Positions 1 through 8,351 of a DNA stretch of 64,000 nt are shown in pieces; position 1 is the stretch's first letter; every line of letters begins with the position of its first letter. The position numbers and the translations under genes are program-made. The notes beneath the pieces are model-generated. The model was given only the letters and a program-made list of their open reading frames with translations. It was not told where the DNA came from and did not search any database. Origin of the DNA: Paraburkholderia nodosa (GTDB lineage: Bacteria; Pseudomonadota; Gammaproteobacteria; Burkholderiales; Burkholderiaceae). The stretch lies in assembly GCF_001718195.1 (NCBI RefSeq), contig NZ_MCNV01000001.1, positions 620,001-684,000 on the forward strand, given 5' to 3'.

Positions 1-1
1 C

Positions 2-703
2 GAAGCGATGATCGCGGACGTCACGGCTGCGTTCACCGCGCTCGGCGCGCGCGACGATGTGCGCGCGATCGTGCTCGCCGGCAACGGCAAGGCCTTTTGC
101 GCAGGCGCGGACCTGAACTGGATGCGCAAGATGGCCGGCTACTCCGACGCGGAGAATCGCGCGGACGCCATGCGTCTCGCGCAGATGCTCTCGGCTGTCT
201 ACCGCTGCCCGAAGCCGGTCGTCGCACGCGTGCATGGCGACGCCTACGCGGGCGGCATGGGCCTCGTGTGTGCGGCGGACATCGTGGTGGCCGTGGAGAC
301 CGCGCACTTCTGCCTTTCCGAAGCGCGCCTCGGCCTGATGCCCGCCACGATCGCGCCTTATGTGATCCGCGCGCTGGGCGAGCAGGCTTCGCGCCGCTAC
401 TTCGTCACGGCCGAAGCCTTCGACTGCGCCACCGCGCAGCGGCTCGGCCTCGTGAGCGAGGCCGTGAGCGCCGAAGCCCTCGACGCCACCGTGCAACGCA
501 TCACCGAAACGCTCTGTGCGAACAGCCCGAATGCCGTGCGCGAGTGCAAGCAGCTCGTGCAGGACATCGCCGGCCAGACGATCGACGACGCCCTGATCGA
601 AGACACCGCCGTTCGCATCGCGCGTATTCGCGCGAGCGAGGAGGGGCGCGACGGCGTGTCGGCGTTCCTTGAAAAGCGCACGCCGCGCTGGCGCGATCAA
701 TAA
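2..703 (+). CDS. liuC: Methylglutaconyl-CoA hydratase, 5'-truncated by window edge
   Basis: Crotonase-fold enoyl-CoA hydratase. The frame is open from base 2, so the true start lies upstream; 231 residues remain from the internal ATG at 8 against about 260 for the family. The oxyanion-hole segment AFCAGADLNWM and the second loop AYAGGMGLVCAADI are visible. The glutamate of FCLSEARLGLMP is kept, while the first loop has GLV where many crotonases have GLE, as in other LiuC-type hydratases. It ends in the usual family tail ending TPRW. The gene lies 33 bases before the biotin subunit of methylcrotonoyl-CoA carboxylase on the same strand, which points to hydration of 3-methylglutaconyl-CoA in leucine/isovalerate breakdown rather than general beta-oxidation. 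The specific substrate is inferred from this neighbour. Confidence 0.85.
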   Translation, partial: EAMIADVTAAFTALGARDDVRAIVLAGNGKAFCAGADLNWMRKMAGYSDAENRADAMRLAQMLSAVYRCPKPVVARVHGDAYAGGMGLVCAADIVVAVETAHFCLSEARLGLMPATIAPYVIRALGEQASRRYFVTAEAFDCATAQRLGLVSEAVSAEALDATVQRITETLCANSPNAVRECKQLVQDIAGQTIDDALIEDTAVRIARIRASEEGRDGVSAFLEKRTPRWRDQ

Positions 704-736
704 GGCAAGAAGCAGGAAACGAAGCGAGGACAGCAC

Positions 737-2746
737 ATGTTCAACAAAATCCTGATCGCCAACCGCGGCGAAATTGCGTGCCGGGTTGCGGCGACGTGCA
801 GGCGGCTTGGCATAAAGAGCGTGGCCGTGTACTCGGACGCCGACGCGAACGCCAAGCACGTCGCGGCCTGCGACGAAGCCGTGCATATCGGCGAAGCGGC
901 CGCGGCACAAAGCTATTTGCGCTATGAGCGCATCATCGACGCCGCGCGCGCCACGGGTGCGCAAGCGATTCACCCCGGCTACGGTTTTCTTTCGGAGAAC
1001 GAAGACTTTGCCCGCGCGTGCGAAGCGGCCGGCATCGTCTTTATCGGGCCGCCGGTCGAGGCGATCGCCGCCATGGGCTCGAAAGCGGCCGCGAAGGCGC
1101 TGATGCATGCGGCGGCCGTGCCGCTCGTGCCGGGCTACCACGGCGACGACCAGGACCCCGCGCTCCTCCAGCGCGAAGCCGATGCAATGGGCTACCCCGT
1201 GCTGCTCAAGGCGAGCGCGGGCGGCGGCGGCAAGGGCATGCGTGTGGTCGAGCGCAGCGAGGACTTCGCGGCGGCGCTCGCCTCGTGCAAGCGCGAGGCG
1301 GCCAGCAGCTTCGGCAACGACCGCGTGCTGATCGAGAAGTACCTCACGCGGCCGCGTCACGTCGAAGTTCAGGTGTTCGCCGACAAACATGGCGGCGCCG
1401 TCTACCTGTTCGACCGCGACTGCTCAGTGCAGCGCCGTCACCAGAAAGTGCTTGAAGAGGCGCCCGCGCCGGGTCTCGAAGACGGCGTGCGCCGCGCCAT
1501 GGGCGAGGCGGCCGTGGCCGCGGCGCGCGCAGTGCATTACGAAGGCGCGGGCACCGTCGAATTCATTATGACGGGCGCCGACTTCTACTTCATGGAGATG
1601 AATACGCGCCTGCAGGTCGAGCACCCCGTAACGGAGATGATCACGGGCCTCGATCTCGTCGAATGGCAGTTGCGCGTGGCGGCGGGCGAGCCGCTGCCGC
1701 TCGGGCAGTCGCAGCTTTCGATCACGGGCCACGCACTCGAAGCGCGCATTTACGCGGAAAATCCGGCGCGCGGCTTCCTGCCGTCCACGGGCACGCTCAA
1801 GCATCTGCGCATGCCGGAGGGCGTCGAGTTCCGGCTCGGCGACGCGGGCCAGCGCGCGAGCGTGCGCATCGACAGCGGCGTGCGCGAAGGCGACACCATC
1901 ACGCCGTTCTACGATCCGATGGTCGCGAAGCTGATCGTACACGGCGCCACGCGCGAGGACGCGCTTGCGCGTATGAAGCGTGCGCTCGAAGCGTGCGAGG
2001 TGGTGGGGCCGCATACGAACGTCGAGTTTCTGCAGCGGCTCGTGACCTGTGAGCCATTCGCAAGCGCCGATCTCGACACAGGCCTGATCGAGCGTAACCA
2101 TGACGCGTTGTTCTCGCCGCAGCAGAAGCCGGTTCGCGAAGCGCTCGCGCTCGCGTGTGCGGCGCTGCTGGGCCGTGAGGGCGGCGCGGCGCATGGCGCG
2201 TCACCGTGGCACGCGCTTTCGCACTGGCGCCTGAATAGCGGTTTTGCGCAATCGCTCTCCTGGCGCGACGTCGAAAGCGATACCGCATTCACGGTGGCCC
2301 ATACGCATGACGGTGGCGAGGAAACCCTCGCCTATGCGGGGCACGCGGCGCGCTACACGTGGTGGCGCGGCGAGGGCGTGGACGAATACGGGGCGACCAT
2401 CGGCGACAAGCGCGTGACGGGTCGCGTATTCATCGACGGCGATGTGTTTCATGTGTTCTGTCTCGGCACGGCGATGGCGTTCGAGTGGCAGAACCTGCTC
2501 GCGCATGCGGCCGACGCGGAGCACGGCGAGGGCCGTCTGACCGCACCCATGCCGGGCAAGGTGATCGCCGTGCTGGTGGAACCGGGCGCCGTCGTCGAGA
2601 AGGGCGCACCGCTCATCGTCATGGAGGCGATGAAGATGGAACACACCATCGGCGCCCCTGCGGCTGGCAAGGTCACCGAAGTCTTGTATGGCGTAGGCGA
2701 CCAGGTGGCCGACGGCGCGCAATTGCTCGTGCTCGAGGCTGCTTGA
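737..2746 (+). CDS. liuD: Methylcrotonoyl-CoA carboxylase, biotin-carrying alpha subunit
   Basis: ATP-dependent biotin carboxylase that carboxylates biotin for conversion of 3-methylcrotonyl-CoA to 3-methylglutaconyl-CoA in leucine catabolism. At 669 residues it is full length. The N-terminal biotin carboxylase domain begins FNKILIANRGEIACRVA. The ATP-grasp glycine loop KASAGGGGKGM lies near residues 158-168, and FMEMNTRLQVEHPVTE supplies the metal and catalytic region. The C-terminal biotinyl domain carries EAMKMEHT with the biotin-accepting Lys633. Acetyl- and propionyl-CoA carboxylase subunits look similar; the adjacent liuC decides for the methylcrotonoyl enzyme. A GAGG sits about 9 bases before the ATG. 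The carboxyltransferase subunit is presumably upstream of the window. A strong terminator follows. Confidence 0.92.
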   Translation: MFNKILIANRGEIACRVAATCRRLGIKSVAVYSDADANAKHVAACDEAVHIGEAAAAQSYLRYERIIDAARATGAQAIHPGYGFLSENEDFARACEAAGIVFIGPPVEAIAAMGSKAAAKALMHAAAVPLVPGYHGDDQDPALLQREADAMGYPVLLKASAGGGGKGMRVVERSEDFAAALASCKREAASSFGNDRVLIEKYLTRPRHVEVQVFADKHGGAVYLFDRDCSVQRRHQKVLEEAPAPGLEDGVRRAMGEAAVAAARAVHYEGAGTVEFIMTGADFYFMEMNTRLQVEHPVTEMITGLDLVEWQLRVAAGEPLPLGQSQLSITGHALEARIYAENPARGFLPSTGTLKHLRMPEGVEFRLGDAGQRASVRIDSGVREGDTITPFYDPMVAKLIVHGATREDALARMKRALEACEVVGPHTNVEFLQRLVTCEPFASADLDTGLIERNHDALFSPQQKPVREALALACAALLGREGGAAHGASPWHALSHWRLNSGFAQSLSWRDVESDTAFTVAHTHDGGEETLAYAGHAARYTWWRGEGVDEYGATIGDKRVTGRVFIDGDVFHVFCLGTAMAFEWQNLLAHAADAEHGEGRLTAPMPGKVIAVLVEPGAVVEKGAPLIVMEAMKMEHTIGAPAAGKVTEVLYGVGDQVADGAQLLVLEAA

Positions 2747-2749
2747 TGC

Positions 2750-2769
2750 CGCTTTAACCCGCTTTAACC
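2750..2769 (+). repeat. Tandem 10-bp repeat after liuD
   Basis: Two exact copies of CGCTTTAACC lie head to tail just after the liuD stop, followed by a diverged third start (CGCTTGAAGCGG) that folds on itself. It is non-coding and has no evident function. Confidence 0.5.
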
Positions 2770-2854
2770 CGCTTGAAGCGGTTTGACTTGCAGGGCCAGG
2801 CAGTTCCTTCCGGCCTCCCCTGTAGCCGCAGGACGATGTGAGAGTTTTGCCCTG

Positions 2855-2887
2855 GGGCGCTCTGCTAAAGCGGAGCGCCCTTTTTTT
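2855..2887 (+). terminator. Rho-independent terminator of the liu operon
   Basis: An 8-bp perfect stem GGGCGCTC (2855-2862) pairs with GAGCGCCC (2873-2880) across a 10-base loop and is followed by a run of seven T. It lies about 110 bases after liuD and just before the convergent regulator gene. Confidence 0.9.
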
Positions 2888-2910
2888 CGCGCATTGCGGA
2901 CGAGAACCGC

Positions 2911-3756
2911 TCAGTGTTCCTTCGCATGAGCGGCGAGCAGCTCTCGATGTCGCGCTTCGGTGGCGTCGTCGGCGGGGAACATGCATTCGAGGCGCAATTC
3001 CTGGGCGGCGATGTTTTGCGGCGTGCCCACGCTCGTCACCATCGAGAAATAGCGCAGCACACTGCCGTCGTCGATGAAACTGAGCGGAATGACCGGCATG
3101 GTGGGCGTGCCGCCCGATCCATGATGCGCTTTCCAGTCGCCCGGCACGCCGGGGAACGCGAGCAATTCGTCCAGCAGCGTGCGTGTTTCGTCGTCGATCA
3201 CGCGGCCGACCGCTTCGCGATACACGCGTTGCAGAAGGCTTCGCGAAACGTTCTCCCAATCCGCGAGGAATGGGCGCATGCCCCGAGGATCGAACATCAA
3301 ACGCAGCAAGTTGCGTGGGGCTGGGTGCGCGGCCATATCGAAGAAGTGGCCGAAGAAGCGCGGCGCGGCGTCGTTGGACATCAGCACGTTCCAGTGCCGG
3401 TCCATGACGATGGCCGGAAACGGATCGTGTTGGCGAATGACCCGCTCGAGCGCCCGCACGACATGCTGCATTTCCTGCGCATTCCACGGCGCATCCGAAT
3501 AGACGGGCGCGTAGCCGGCGGCGAGCAACAAGGCGTTGCGTTCGCGCAAAGGCACGTCGAGCGTCTGCGCAAGGGTCAGCAGCGTGTCGCGGCCCGGTAC
3601 GCTGCGTCCGCTTTCAATGAAACTGATTTGCCGCTGGGAGATCCCCGCGTCCAGCGACAAATCGAGTTGGCTCATGCCGCGCGCATCCCGCCAATAGCGC
3701 AGCAGGGTGCCGAGTTCGCTTTGCGGTGCGTTCAGGTCGGGGCGCGTGGGGTTCAT
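2911..3756 (-). CDS. XRE-family regulator with MmyB-type ligand-binding domain
   Basis: A transcription regulator of 281 residues. The N-terminal helix-turn-helix is recognisable from LLRYWRDARGMSQLDLSLDAG through ISQRQISFIESGRSVPG (about residues 14-50). The rest matches the MmyB-like ligand-binding region, with the segments IVMDRHWNVLMSN and LLRLMFDPRGMRPF. I placed the start at 3756 because GGGAGA lies 7 bases upstream; open frame extends further to 3906 without a comparable site. A perfect palindrome at 3824-3840 in its leader is a likely autoregulatory operator. The ligand is unknown, and such proteins often control a nearby oxidoreductase that is not evident here. Confidence 0.85.
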   Translation of the reverse strand: MNPTRPDLNAPQSELGTLLRYWRDARGMSQLDLSLDAGISQRQISFIESGRSVPGRDTLLTLAQTLDVPLRERNALLLAAGYAPVYSDAPWNAQEMQHVVRALERVIRQHDPFPAIVMDRHWNVLMSNDAAPRFFGHFFDMAAHPAPRNLLRLMFDPRGMRPFLADWENVSRSLLQRVYREAVGRVIDDETRTLLDELLAFPGVPGDWKAHHGSGGTPTMPVIPLSFIDDGSVLRYFSMVTSVGTPQNIAAQELRLECMFPADDATEARHRELLAAHAKEH

Positions 3757-4071
3757 CGGTTCTCCCAGGTTGGATGCGGACTCGATCATCAGTGGAGGAT
3801 AGGCGCTCATGCGCGACTCACCAATTACATGCGATGTAATCGCCGAGTTGCGCAGGCAGTGCACGCGCCGCGTGCGGCCGCCTTCACTCGCGCGCACTTC
3901 GCGCAAAAACAGTGCGATGATTAGGTTATCTCTTCGGCCGACCTTTCAGGCCGAACCCTGGGAACGCGTCGCGGAGCGGATTCGCTACATGGTGGGATCC
4001 GGGGTCGGAAGGCAAATCCCGCTCCCTTCACCATGGCCGTACCGCCCCTCTACCAGACAGGTGAGGTCATC
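3757..4071. other. Intergenic region, XRE regulator/galU
   Basis: A 315-base divergent region without a credible gene. It holds the palindrome at 3824-3840 (listed separately) and, nearer galU, an inverted repeat TTCGGCC (3933-3939)/GGCCGAA (3949-3955) that could form a leader hairpin in a galU transcript. No strong promoter was recognised. Confidence 0.5.
3824..3840. promoter_or_regulatory. Perfect 17-bp palindrome, probable XRE operator
   Basis: ATTACAT-GCG-ATGTAAT: two perfect 7-bp arms around a 3-base centre, 68 bases upstream of the regulator start and AT-rich against a GC-rich background. Geometry and position suggest autoregulation. The assignment to this regulator is inference. Confidence 0.6.
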
Positions 4072-5016
4072 ATGCTTGGTGTTCGTAAAGCTGTGTTCCC
4101 GGTGGCCGGAATCGATACGAGCTTTCTGCCGGCAACGAAGGCGAGCCCGAAGGAAATGCTGCCGGTCATCGACAAACCGCTCATTCAATATGCCGTTGAA
4201 GAGGCCATCGGTGCAGGCATTACCGAGCTTATCTTTGTGACGGGCCGCGGAAAGCGCGTCATCGAAGATCACTTCGACAGGTCCTACGAGGTCGAACACG
4301 TGCTTAGGGCGCGCGGCCGGCAGAATCTCGTCGAACTCGTGCAGAGCATCAAGCCGGCCAATGTGGAGTGCGTCTATGTCCGGCAAGCCGAACCGCTCGG
4401 TCTCGGGCACGCCGTGCTTTGCGCGGAAAAGCTGATTGGCGACGAACCGTTTGCGGTCGTGCTCGCCGACGATCTGCTCGACGGCAAGCCTCCGGTTCTC
4501 GCGCAAATGGTCCATATCTTCAGCCATTACGATTCCTCGGTTCTTGCGGTGGAAGAATTCGAGTCGTGGGAGTCGACGAGTCATGGCGTGATCGACGGCC
4601 GGCATTGGGACGAGCGCGTGATCAGCGTGAGCCGCATCATTGAAAAGCCGACGCCCGAACTGGCGCCGTCGAGCTTCGGCGTGGCCGGACGTTACGTGCT
4701 CATGCCGAGCATCTTCCACTATTTGCGCGCGCTGAAACCCGATGCCAACGGCGAGATCGAGCTCACGCCCGCCATTCACTCGATGCGTGAAGAGGAGCAG
4801 GTGCTGGCCTATGAGTTCGTTGGCAAGCGCTACGACTGCGGCACCAAGCTCGGCTATGTGCAGGCGACGGTGGACTTCGCCCTGCGGCATGCGGAATTGC
4901 AGGAAACCTTCGATGCGTGGCTGCGCGAGCGCATGGGCGCGGCGCAACTGGGCGCGTGGGCAGCGGGTTCGATGCTGAGCCAACCGGCGCCGGTCGCGCC
5001 CGGGCTCGCACATTGA
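4072..5016 (+). CDS. galU: GalU-like UTP-glucose-1-phosphate uridylyltransferase, degenerate signature
   Basis: A nucleotidyltransferase of the GalU family, which makes UDP-glucose from UTP and glucose 1-phosphate for envelope polysaccharides; 314 residues. The start at 4072 follows AGGTGAGG. KASPKEMLPVIDKPLIQYAV is textbook GalU. LADDLLDG, IIEKPTPE and KRYDCGTKLGYVQAT match the metal, sugar and C-terminal lysine regions. The oddity is the glycine-rich nucleotide loop: families carry AGLGTRFLPATK, and here it reads AGIDTSFLPATK, so the second Gly and the Arg are replaced. That arginine is normally important for catalysis, so this copy may be weak, altered in specificity or a paralogue. No polysaccharide genes are adjacent. 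Confidence 0.85.
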   Translation: MLGVRKAVFPVAGIDTSFLPATKASPKEMLPVIDKPLIQYAVEEAIGAGITELIFVTGRGKRVIEDHFDRSYEVEHVLRARGRQNLVELVQSIKPANVECVYVRQAEPLGLGHAVLCAEKLIGDEPFAVVLADDLLDGKPPVLAQMVHIFSHYDSSVLAVEEFESWESTSHGVIDGRHWDERVISVSRIIEKPTPELAPSSFGVAGRYVLMPSIFHYLRALKPDANGEIELTPAIHSMREEEQVLAYEFVGKRYDCGTKLGYVQATVDFALRHAELQETFDAWLRERMGAAQLGAWAAGSMLSQPAPVAPGLAH

Positions 5017-5194
5017 AGCCATGCCGTTTGCGTAGGAGAGTTGAACGTTACCCGTGAACGGGCAGCCTCGATAGCATGACATCGCTTTGACCGGGCGGGT
5101 TCTAACGATGCCACCCTTTTCAAGGCGATGCAAGGAAAGGATTGGTAAGAAACCGTGCAAGGTTCCGCCCGTCGCACTGCTTTAAAATCGCGGC

Positions 5195-5932
5195 ATGAAC
5201 CCCAGCGTCCTCATTGTCGACGACGATCCCGTCGTGCGCGATCTGCTGAGCCGCTTCTTGCGCTCGCATAACTTCGATACCGCCGTGCTGCACGACGGCG
5301 TCCACCTCCAGCGCCGCCTCGAGCGCGAACGACCGTCCATTGTGGTGCTGGACATCATGATGCCGGAGACCGACGGCCTCGAAGCCATTGCCGCCTTGCG
5401 CGCGGCCGGCGACGACATTCCCGTCATTTTCGTCACTGCGCGCGGCGCCGTGAGCGATCGCATTCGCGGGCTCTCGCTGGGGGCGGACGACTATTTGCCG
5501 AAGCCCTTCGATCCGCACGAACTGCTCGTGCGGATCCAGAACATCCTGCGGCGGCGCGGCCCGTCCACCGCGAGCGCGCCTGAGGCACGCCGGCGCTACC
5601 GGTTCGGCGACTTCGAACTCGACTTCACGATGCGCACGCTCTCCTGCGGCGACACGCAAATCCCGCTGAGGGAGAGCGAATTCGCGTTGCTGAAGGTATT
5701 CGCCACACATCCCTACAAAGTGCTTTCGCGCACGCTGATCCACGATATCGTGCATCGCGACGAGCGCGAATTCCACGAACGCAGCCTCGACGTACCGATC
5801 TGGCGCCTGCGCCGCGTGATCGAGGCCGATCCGTCGAATCCGCGTCATATCCAGACAGTGCGCGGCAAGGGCTATGTATTCGTGCCGGATCCGGCGAATT
5901 ATTCGGAGGCGCACGGCGCAGCAATTCAGTGA
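5195..5932 (+). CDS. OmpR-family response regulator
   Basis: A two-component response regulator of 245 residues. The receiver domain (residues 1-118) has the acidic pair DDD at 9-11, phospho-acceptor Asp53 in VVLDIMMPETDG and the conserved lysine Lys103 in YLPKPFDP. A winged-helix OmpR/PhoB DNA-binding domain follows from about residue 133 (YRFGDFELDF) to 236 (IQTVRGKGYVFVPD). It overlaps the downstream histidine kinase by 4 bases, so the two are co-translated. TTAAAAT lies only 6 bases before the ATG with no clear Shine-Dalgarno site, so a leaderless mRNA is possible. The receiver and output resemble OmpR, suggesting an osmotic or envelope stimulus; targets are unknown. Confidence 0.9.
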   Translation: MNPSVLIVDDDPVVRDLLSRFLRSHNFDTAVLHDGVHLQRRLERERPSIVVLDIMMPETDGLEAIAALRAAGDDIPVIFVTARGAVSDRIRGLSLGADDYLPKPFDPHELLVRIQNILRRRGPSTASAPEARRRYRFGDFELDFTMRTLSCGDTQIPLRESEFALLKVFATHPYKVLSRTLIHDIVHRDEREFHERSLDVPIWRLRRVIEADPSNPRHIQTVRGKGYVFVPDPANYSEAHGAAIQ

Positions 5933-7257
5933 GAAGTCCGTTGAATACGCTGTTCGGGCGCATGGCATTGCTCTCGGCCGCGGTTTTGCTTTCCATGCAG
6001 CTGGGCTGGTTTTTGCTGCTTGCCCGCCAGCCGCCGCGCCATGAAGTCGATGGCTTTGCGCGTGGCGTCCTGCTCGCGCTACGCGTGGCGAGCGAAGAGC
6101 ACGTCGGGGGCGGCACGGTGCCGCCCCCGGTGCATCTCGGCAGTTCGCTCGAGCCGCCGAAGGACCGCGATCTGAGCGACGTGTTGCGCGTGCACCGCGT
6201 GCCGGTGTGGAACGTGCCCAAGGACGTTCACTTGCACGAACCGACGCGCAGGCCGCTGGTCGACTTGACGCGCCATCTGCGCGAACAATTGCCGCCCGGC
6301 ACGCAGTTCGCCGTGGATGACGGGCGCCCGCCGCAGCTGTGGGTGCGCTTTCCGGGCAGCACGTCCTGGGTCGTTGTGCCGGTCGATATTCCGCCGCCGC
6401 CGCGCTTTGTCATCGAAGGGATTTCGATGCTGCTGGCGGCGCTCACGCTGTCGTTCCTCGCTGCCTGGCAGATCCAGAAGCCGCTCGCGAGCCTCGCCCA
6501 GGCGGCGCGCCGGTTCGGCACGGGCGAGCGCATCGCGCCGCTCGAAGGCAAGGGGCCGCGCGAACTGCGCGACGTGAGCGCGTCGTTCAACGACATGATG
6601 CGCTGCGTGAACGAGGCCGAAGACGATCGCGTGGTGATGCTGAGCGGCATCGCGCACGATCTGAAGACGCCACTCACGCGGCTCAAGCTGCGCGCGACCC
6701 TGATGGCAGAGGAGGCGGAGCGCAACGGCATGCTGCGCGACGTCGATTCGCTCACCCACATCGTCCAGCAGTTTCTGGAGTTCGCACAGCAGTCGCCCGA
6801 CGCGGGCAGGCTATTGAGCGTCGATGGTTTTCTGCAAAGCCAGTTTGGCAATCCTGACGAAATCGAGGGCGGCAACGGGCCGCTGTTCGTGCTCGATCTG
6901 CGTGCCGGTTCGCGGTTCAAGCTGCCCCAGGTCTCGCTGGACCGGCTCGTCACGAATCTCGTCGATAACGCACTCGAGTATGGCGCGCCGCCAATCGAAA
7001 TCTCGACGGCGATCGAAGACGGATCGTTCCTGATACGCGTACGCGATCACGGCGCCGGCATCGAGCCCGAGCGCATTCCCGCCGCGATGAGGCCGTTCGT
7101 ACGCCTGAATGCGGCGCGCGGCGGCGAAGGCCACTGCGGCCTCGGGCTGGCCATCGTCGCGCGGCTCGTGCGCGATAGCGGCGGCCAATGCGACGTCAAA
7201 AACCACCCCGATGGCGGCCTGCTCGTGCAGCTCAGCTTTCCTGTCGCTCACGGCTGA
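5929..7257 (+). CDS. EnvZ-like sensor histidine kinase
   Basis: Membrane histidine kinase of 442 residues with a GTG start overlapping the regulator stop (GTGA). The first membrane segment is about residues 12-32. A periplasmic loop of about 125 residues follows, rich in Pro and His early on. The second membrane segment is about 160-180 (ISMLLAALTLSFLAAW). A HAMP linker precedes the H-box GIAHDLKTPLTRL with phospho-accepting His243. The ATPase domain shows the N-box LVTNLVDNALEYG, G1 RDHGAGIEPE and G2 HCGLGLAIVARL. Cognate partner of the preceding OmpR-type regulator. The signal sensed is unknown. Confidence 0.9.
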   Translation: MRSPLNTLFGRMALLSAAVLLSMQLGWFLLLARQPPRHEVDGFARGVLLALRVASEEHVGGGTVPPPVHLGSSLEPPKDRDLSDVLRVHRVPVWNVPKDVHLHEPTRRPLVDLTRHLREQLPPGTQFAVDDGRPPQLWVRFPGSTSWVVVPVDIPPPPRFVIEGISMLLAALTLSFLAAWQIQKPLASLAQAARRFGTGERIAPLEGKGPRELRDVSASFNDMMRCVNEAEDDRVVMLSGIAHDLKTPLTRLKLRATLMAEEAERNGMLRDVDSLTHIVQQFLEFAQQSPDAGRLLSVDGFLQSQFGNPDEIEGGNGPLFVLDLRAGSRFKLPQVSLDRLVTNLVDNALEYGAPPIEISTAIEDGSFLIRVRDHGAGIEPERIPAAMRPFVRLNAARGGEGHCGLGLAIVARLVRDSGGQCDVKNHPDGGLLVQLSFPVAHG

Positions 7258-7268
7258 TACGCCACAAC

Positions 7269-7301
7269 AAAAAACGCGCCGAGCCCTCGCGGACCGGCGC
7301 G
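7269..7301 (-). terminator. Terminator of the serine-rich gene
   Basis: CGCGCCG (7275-7281) pairs with CGGCGCG (7295-7301). Read on the minus strand, the hairpin is followed by six T (7274-7269), placing it about 50 bases after the stop of the minus-strand serine-rich gene. Confidence 0.75.
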
Positions 7302-7347
7302 CAAACGTGCCGACGCTTGAAAGAGCGGGCGCTCGTGGACGTCGTGG

Positions 7348-8184
7348 TCAGGCCGTCGTGCTGACGAACAGGCCGCTCGCGGCGCCCGAGCCCTGCTGCT
7401 GCAGGTTGCTCGCGAGCGTCGTGAAGAATTGCTGAAGCTCGGACGTCGAGCCGCTCGACGAACTGCTCGATGAGGCGCCCATTGCCGTCAAAAGGTTCTG
7501 GAAGTCAGACGTCAATTCGCTGTCCGAACTGCTGCTGCTCGACGAACTGCTTGCCGTGCTCGAATCGGAGGACGTGCTGCTCGAAGCCGACGAGAGCGAC
7601 TGCGCGAGGTTCGAGATCGCCGAAGCGAGATCGCTGCCGTAACCGCCTGCCGACGAGGGCGGCGGAGGCGGCGGCGGGGGCATCATCGCTGCGGCAGTGG
7701 TCGTCGTGCTCGAATCGCTCGATGTGGACGACGTGCTGGAGTTGGAAGCCGTAGTCGCAGACGTTGCGCTTGCCGACGAAACCGCGCTGCTGCTGTCGCT
7801 GCTATCGCCCGTGGCCGTCGTGGTGACGCCGCTCTGTTGCGCGGCGACCTGAAACAGCGCGCCGAGGAATTGCTGGAGCGCGGCGGCAAGCGCATCGGGC
7901 GACGTGGACGATGTGCTCGACGTCGAACCGGTGGAACTGGACGAGGAATCAGAACCGGTGCCGCTCGCGGACGCGGTGGCCGTGCTGTCCGTGGTGAAGC
8001 CGAGCGACGAGAGCGCCGAGGCGATGGCGGCGGCAAGCGGATTGACGTTGTTCGAGTCCGACGAGGCGTCCGAAGCCATGGGCATGCCCGACATCTGGCT
8101 GGTGCTCGTGGATTGCCCTTCCGCCTGGTAAGCAGCCCAGGTCGAATACAGTGAGTTTGAGCTGGATAACGCGCTTATCGACAT
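7348..8184 (-). CDS. Serine-rich low-complexity protein of unknown function
   Basis: A 278-residue protein that I cannot assign. It is dominated by Ser, Thr and Ala, with long Ser runs around residues 65-95, 145-165 and 205-220 and a run of eight prolines near residue 170. Between these tracts lie three short hydrophobic helices of related sequence: LAAAIASALSSLGF, LAAALQQFLGALFQVAAQQ and LQQFFTTLASNLQQQ. They suggest repeated amphipathic units joined by disordered linkers. There is no signal peptide or membrane segment. A GGGGGG purine tract lies 7 bases before the ATG and a terminator follows, which supports a real gene. The pattern recalls secreted, surface or virulence-associated low-complexity proteins, but that is only a resemblance. 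Confidence 0.7.
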   Translation of the reverse strand: MSISALSSSNSLYSTWAAYQAEGQSTSTSQMSGMPMASDASSDSNNVNPLAAAIASALSSLGFTTDSTATASASGTGSDSSSSSTGSTSSTSSTSPDALAAALQQFLGALFQVAAQQSGVTTTATGDSSDSSSAVSSASATSATTASNSSTSSTSSDSSTTTTAAAMMPPPPPPPPSSAGGYGSDLASAISNLAQSLSSASSSTSSDSSTASSSSSSSSSDSELTSDFQNLLTAMGASSSSSSSGSTSELQQFFTTLASNLQQQGSGAASGLFVSTTA

Positions 8185-8351
8185 GTTTAACCCCCCGGTG
8201 AATGTGCGATATGGTCGATGCCCGACCGAGACGGCTGGTCAGGCCACTCAGTCGGCGCAATCGTATGTCGTCTTTCGCCGCGGGGGGCGGCTTTGTAATT
8301 CGAGGAAAGAGTTCAGGTAAGGAATTAGTGCCATCCTTACTTTTCCTTTCC

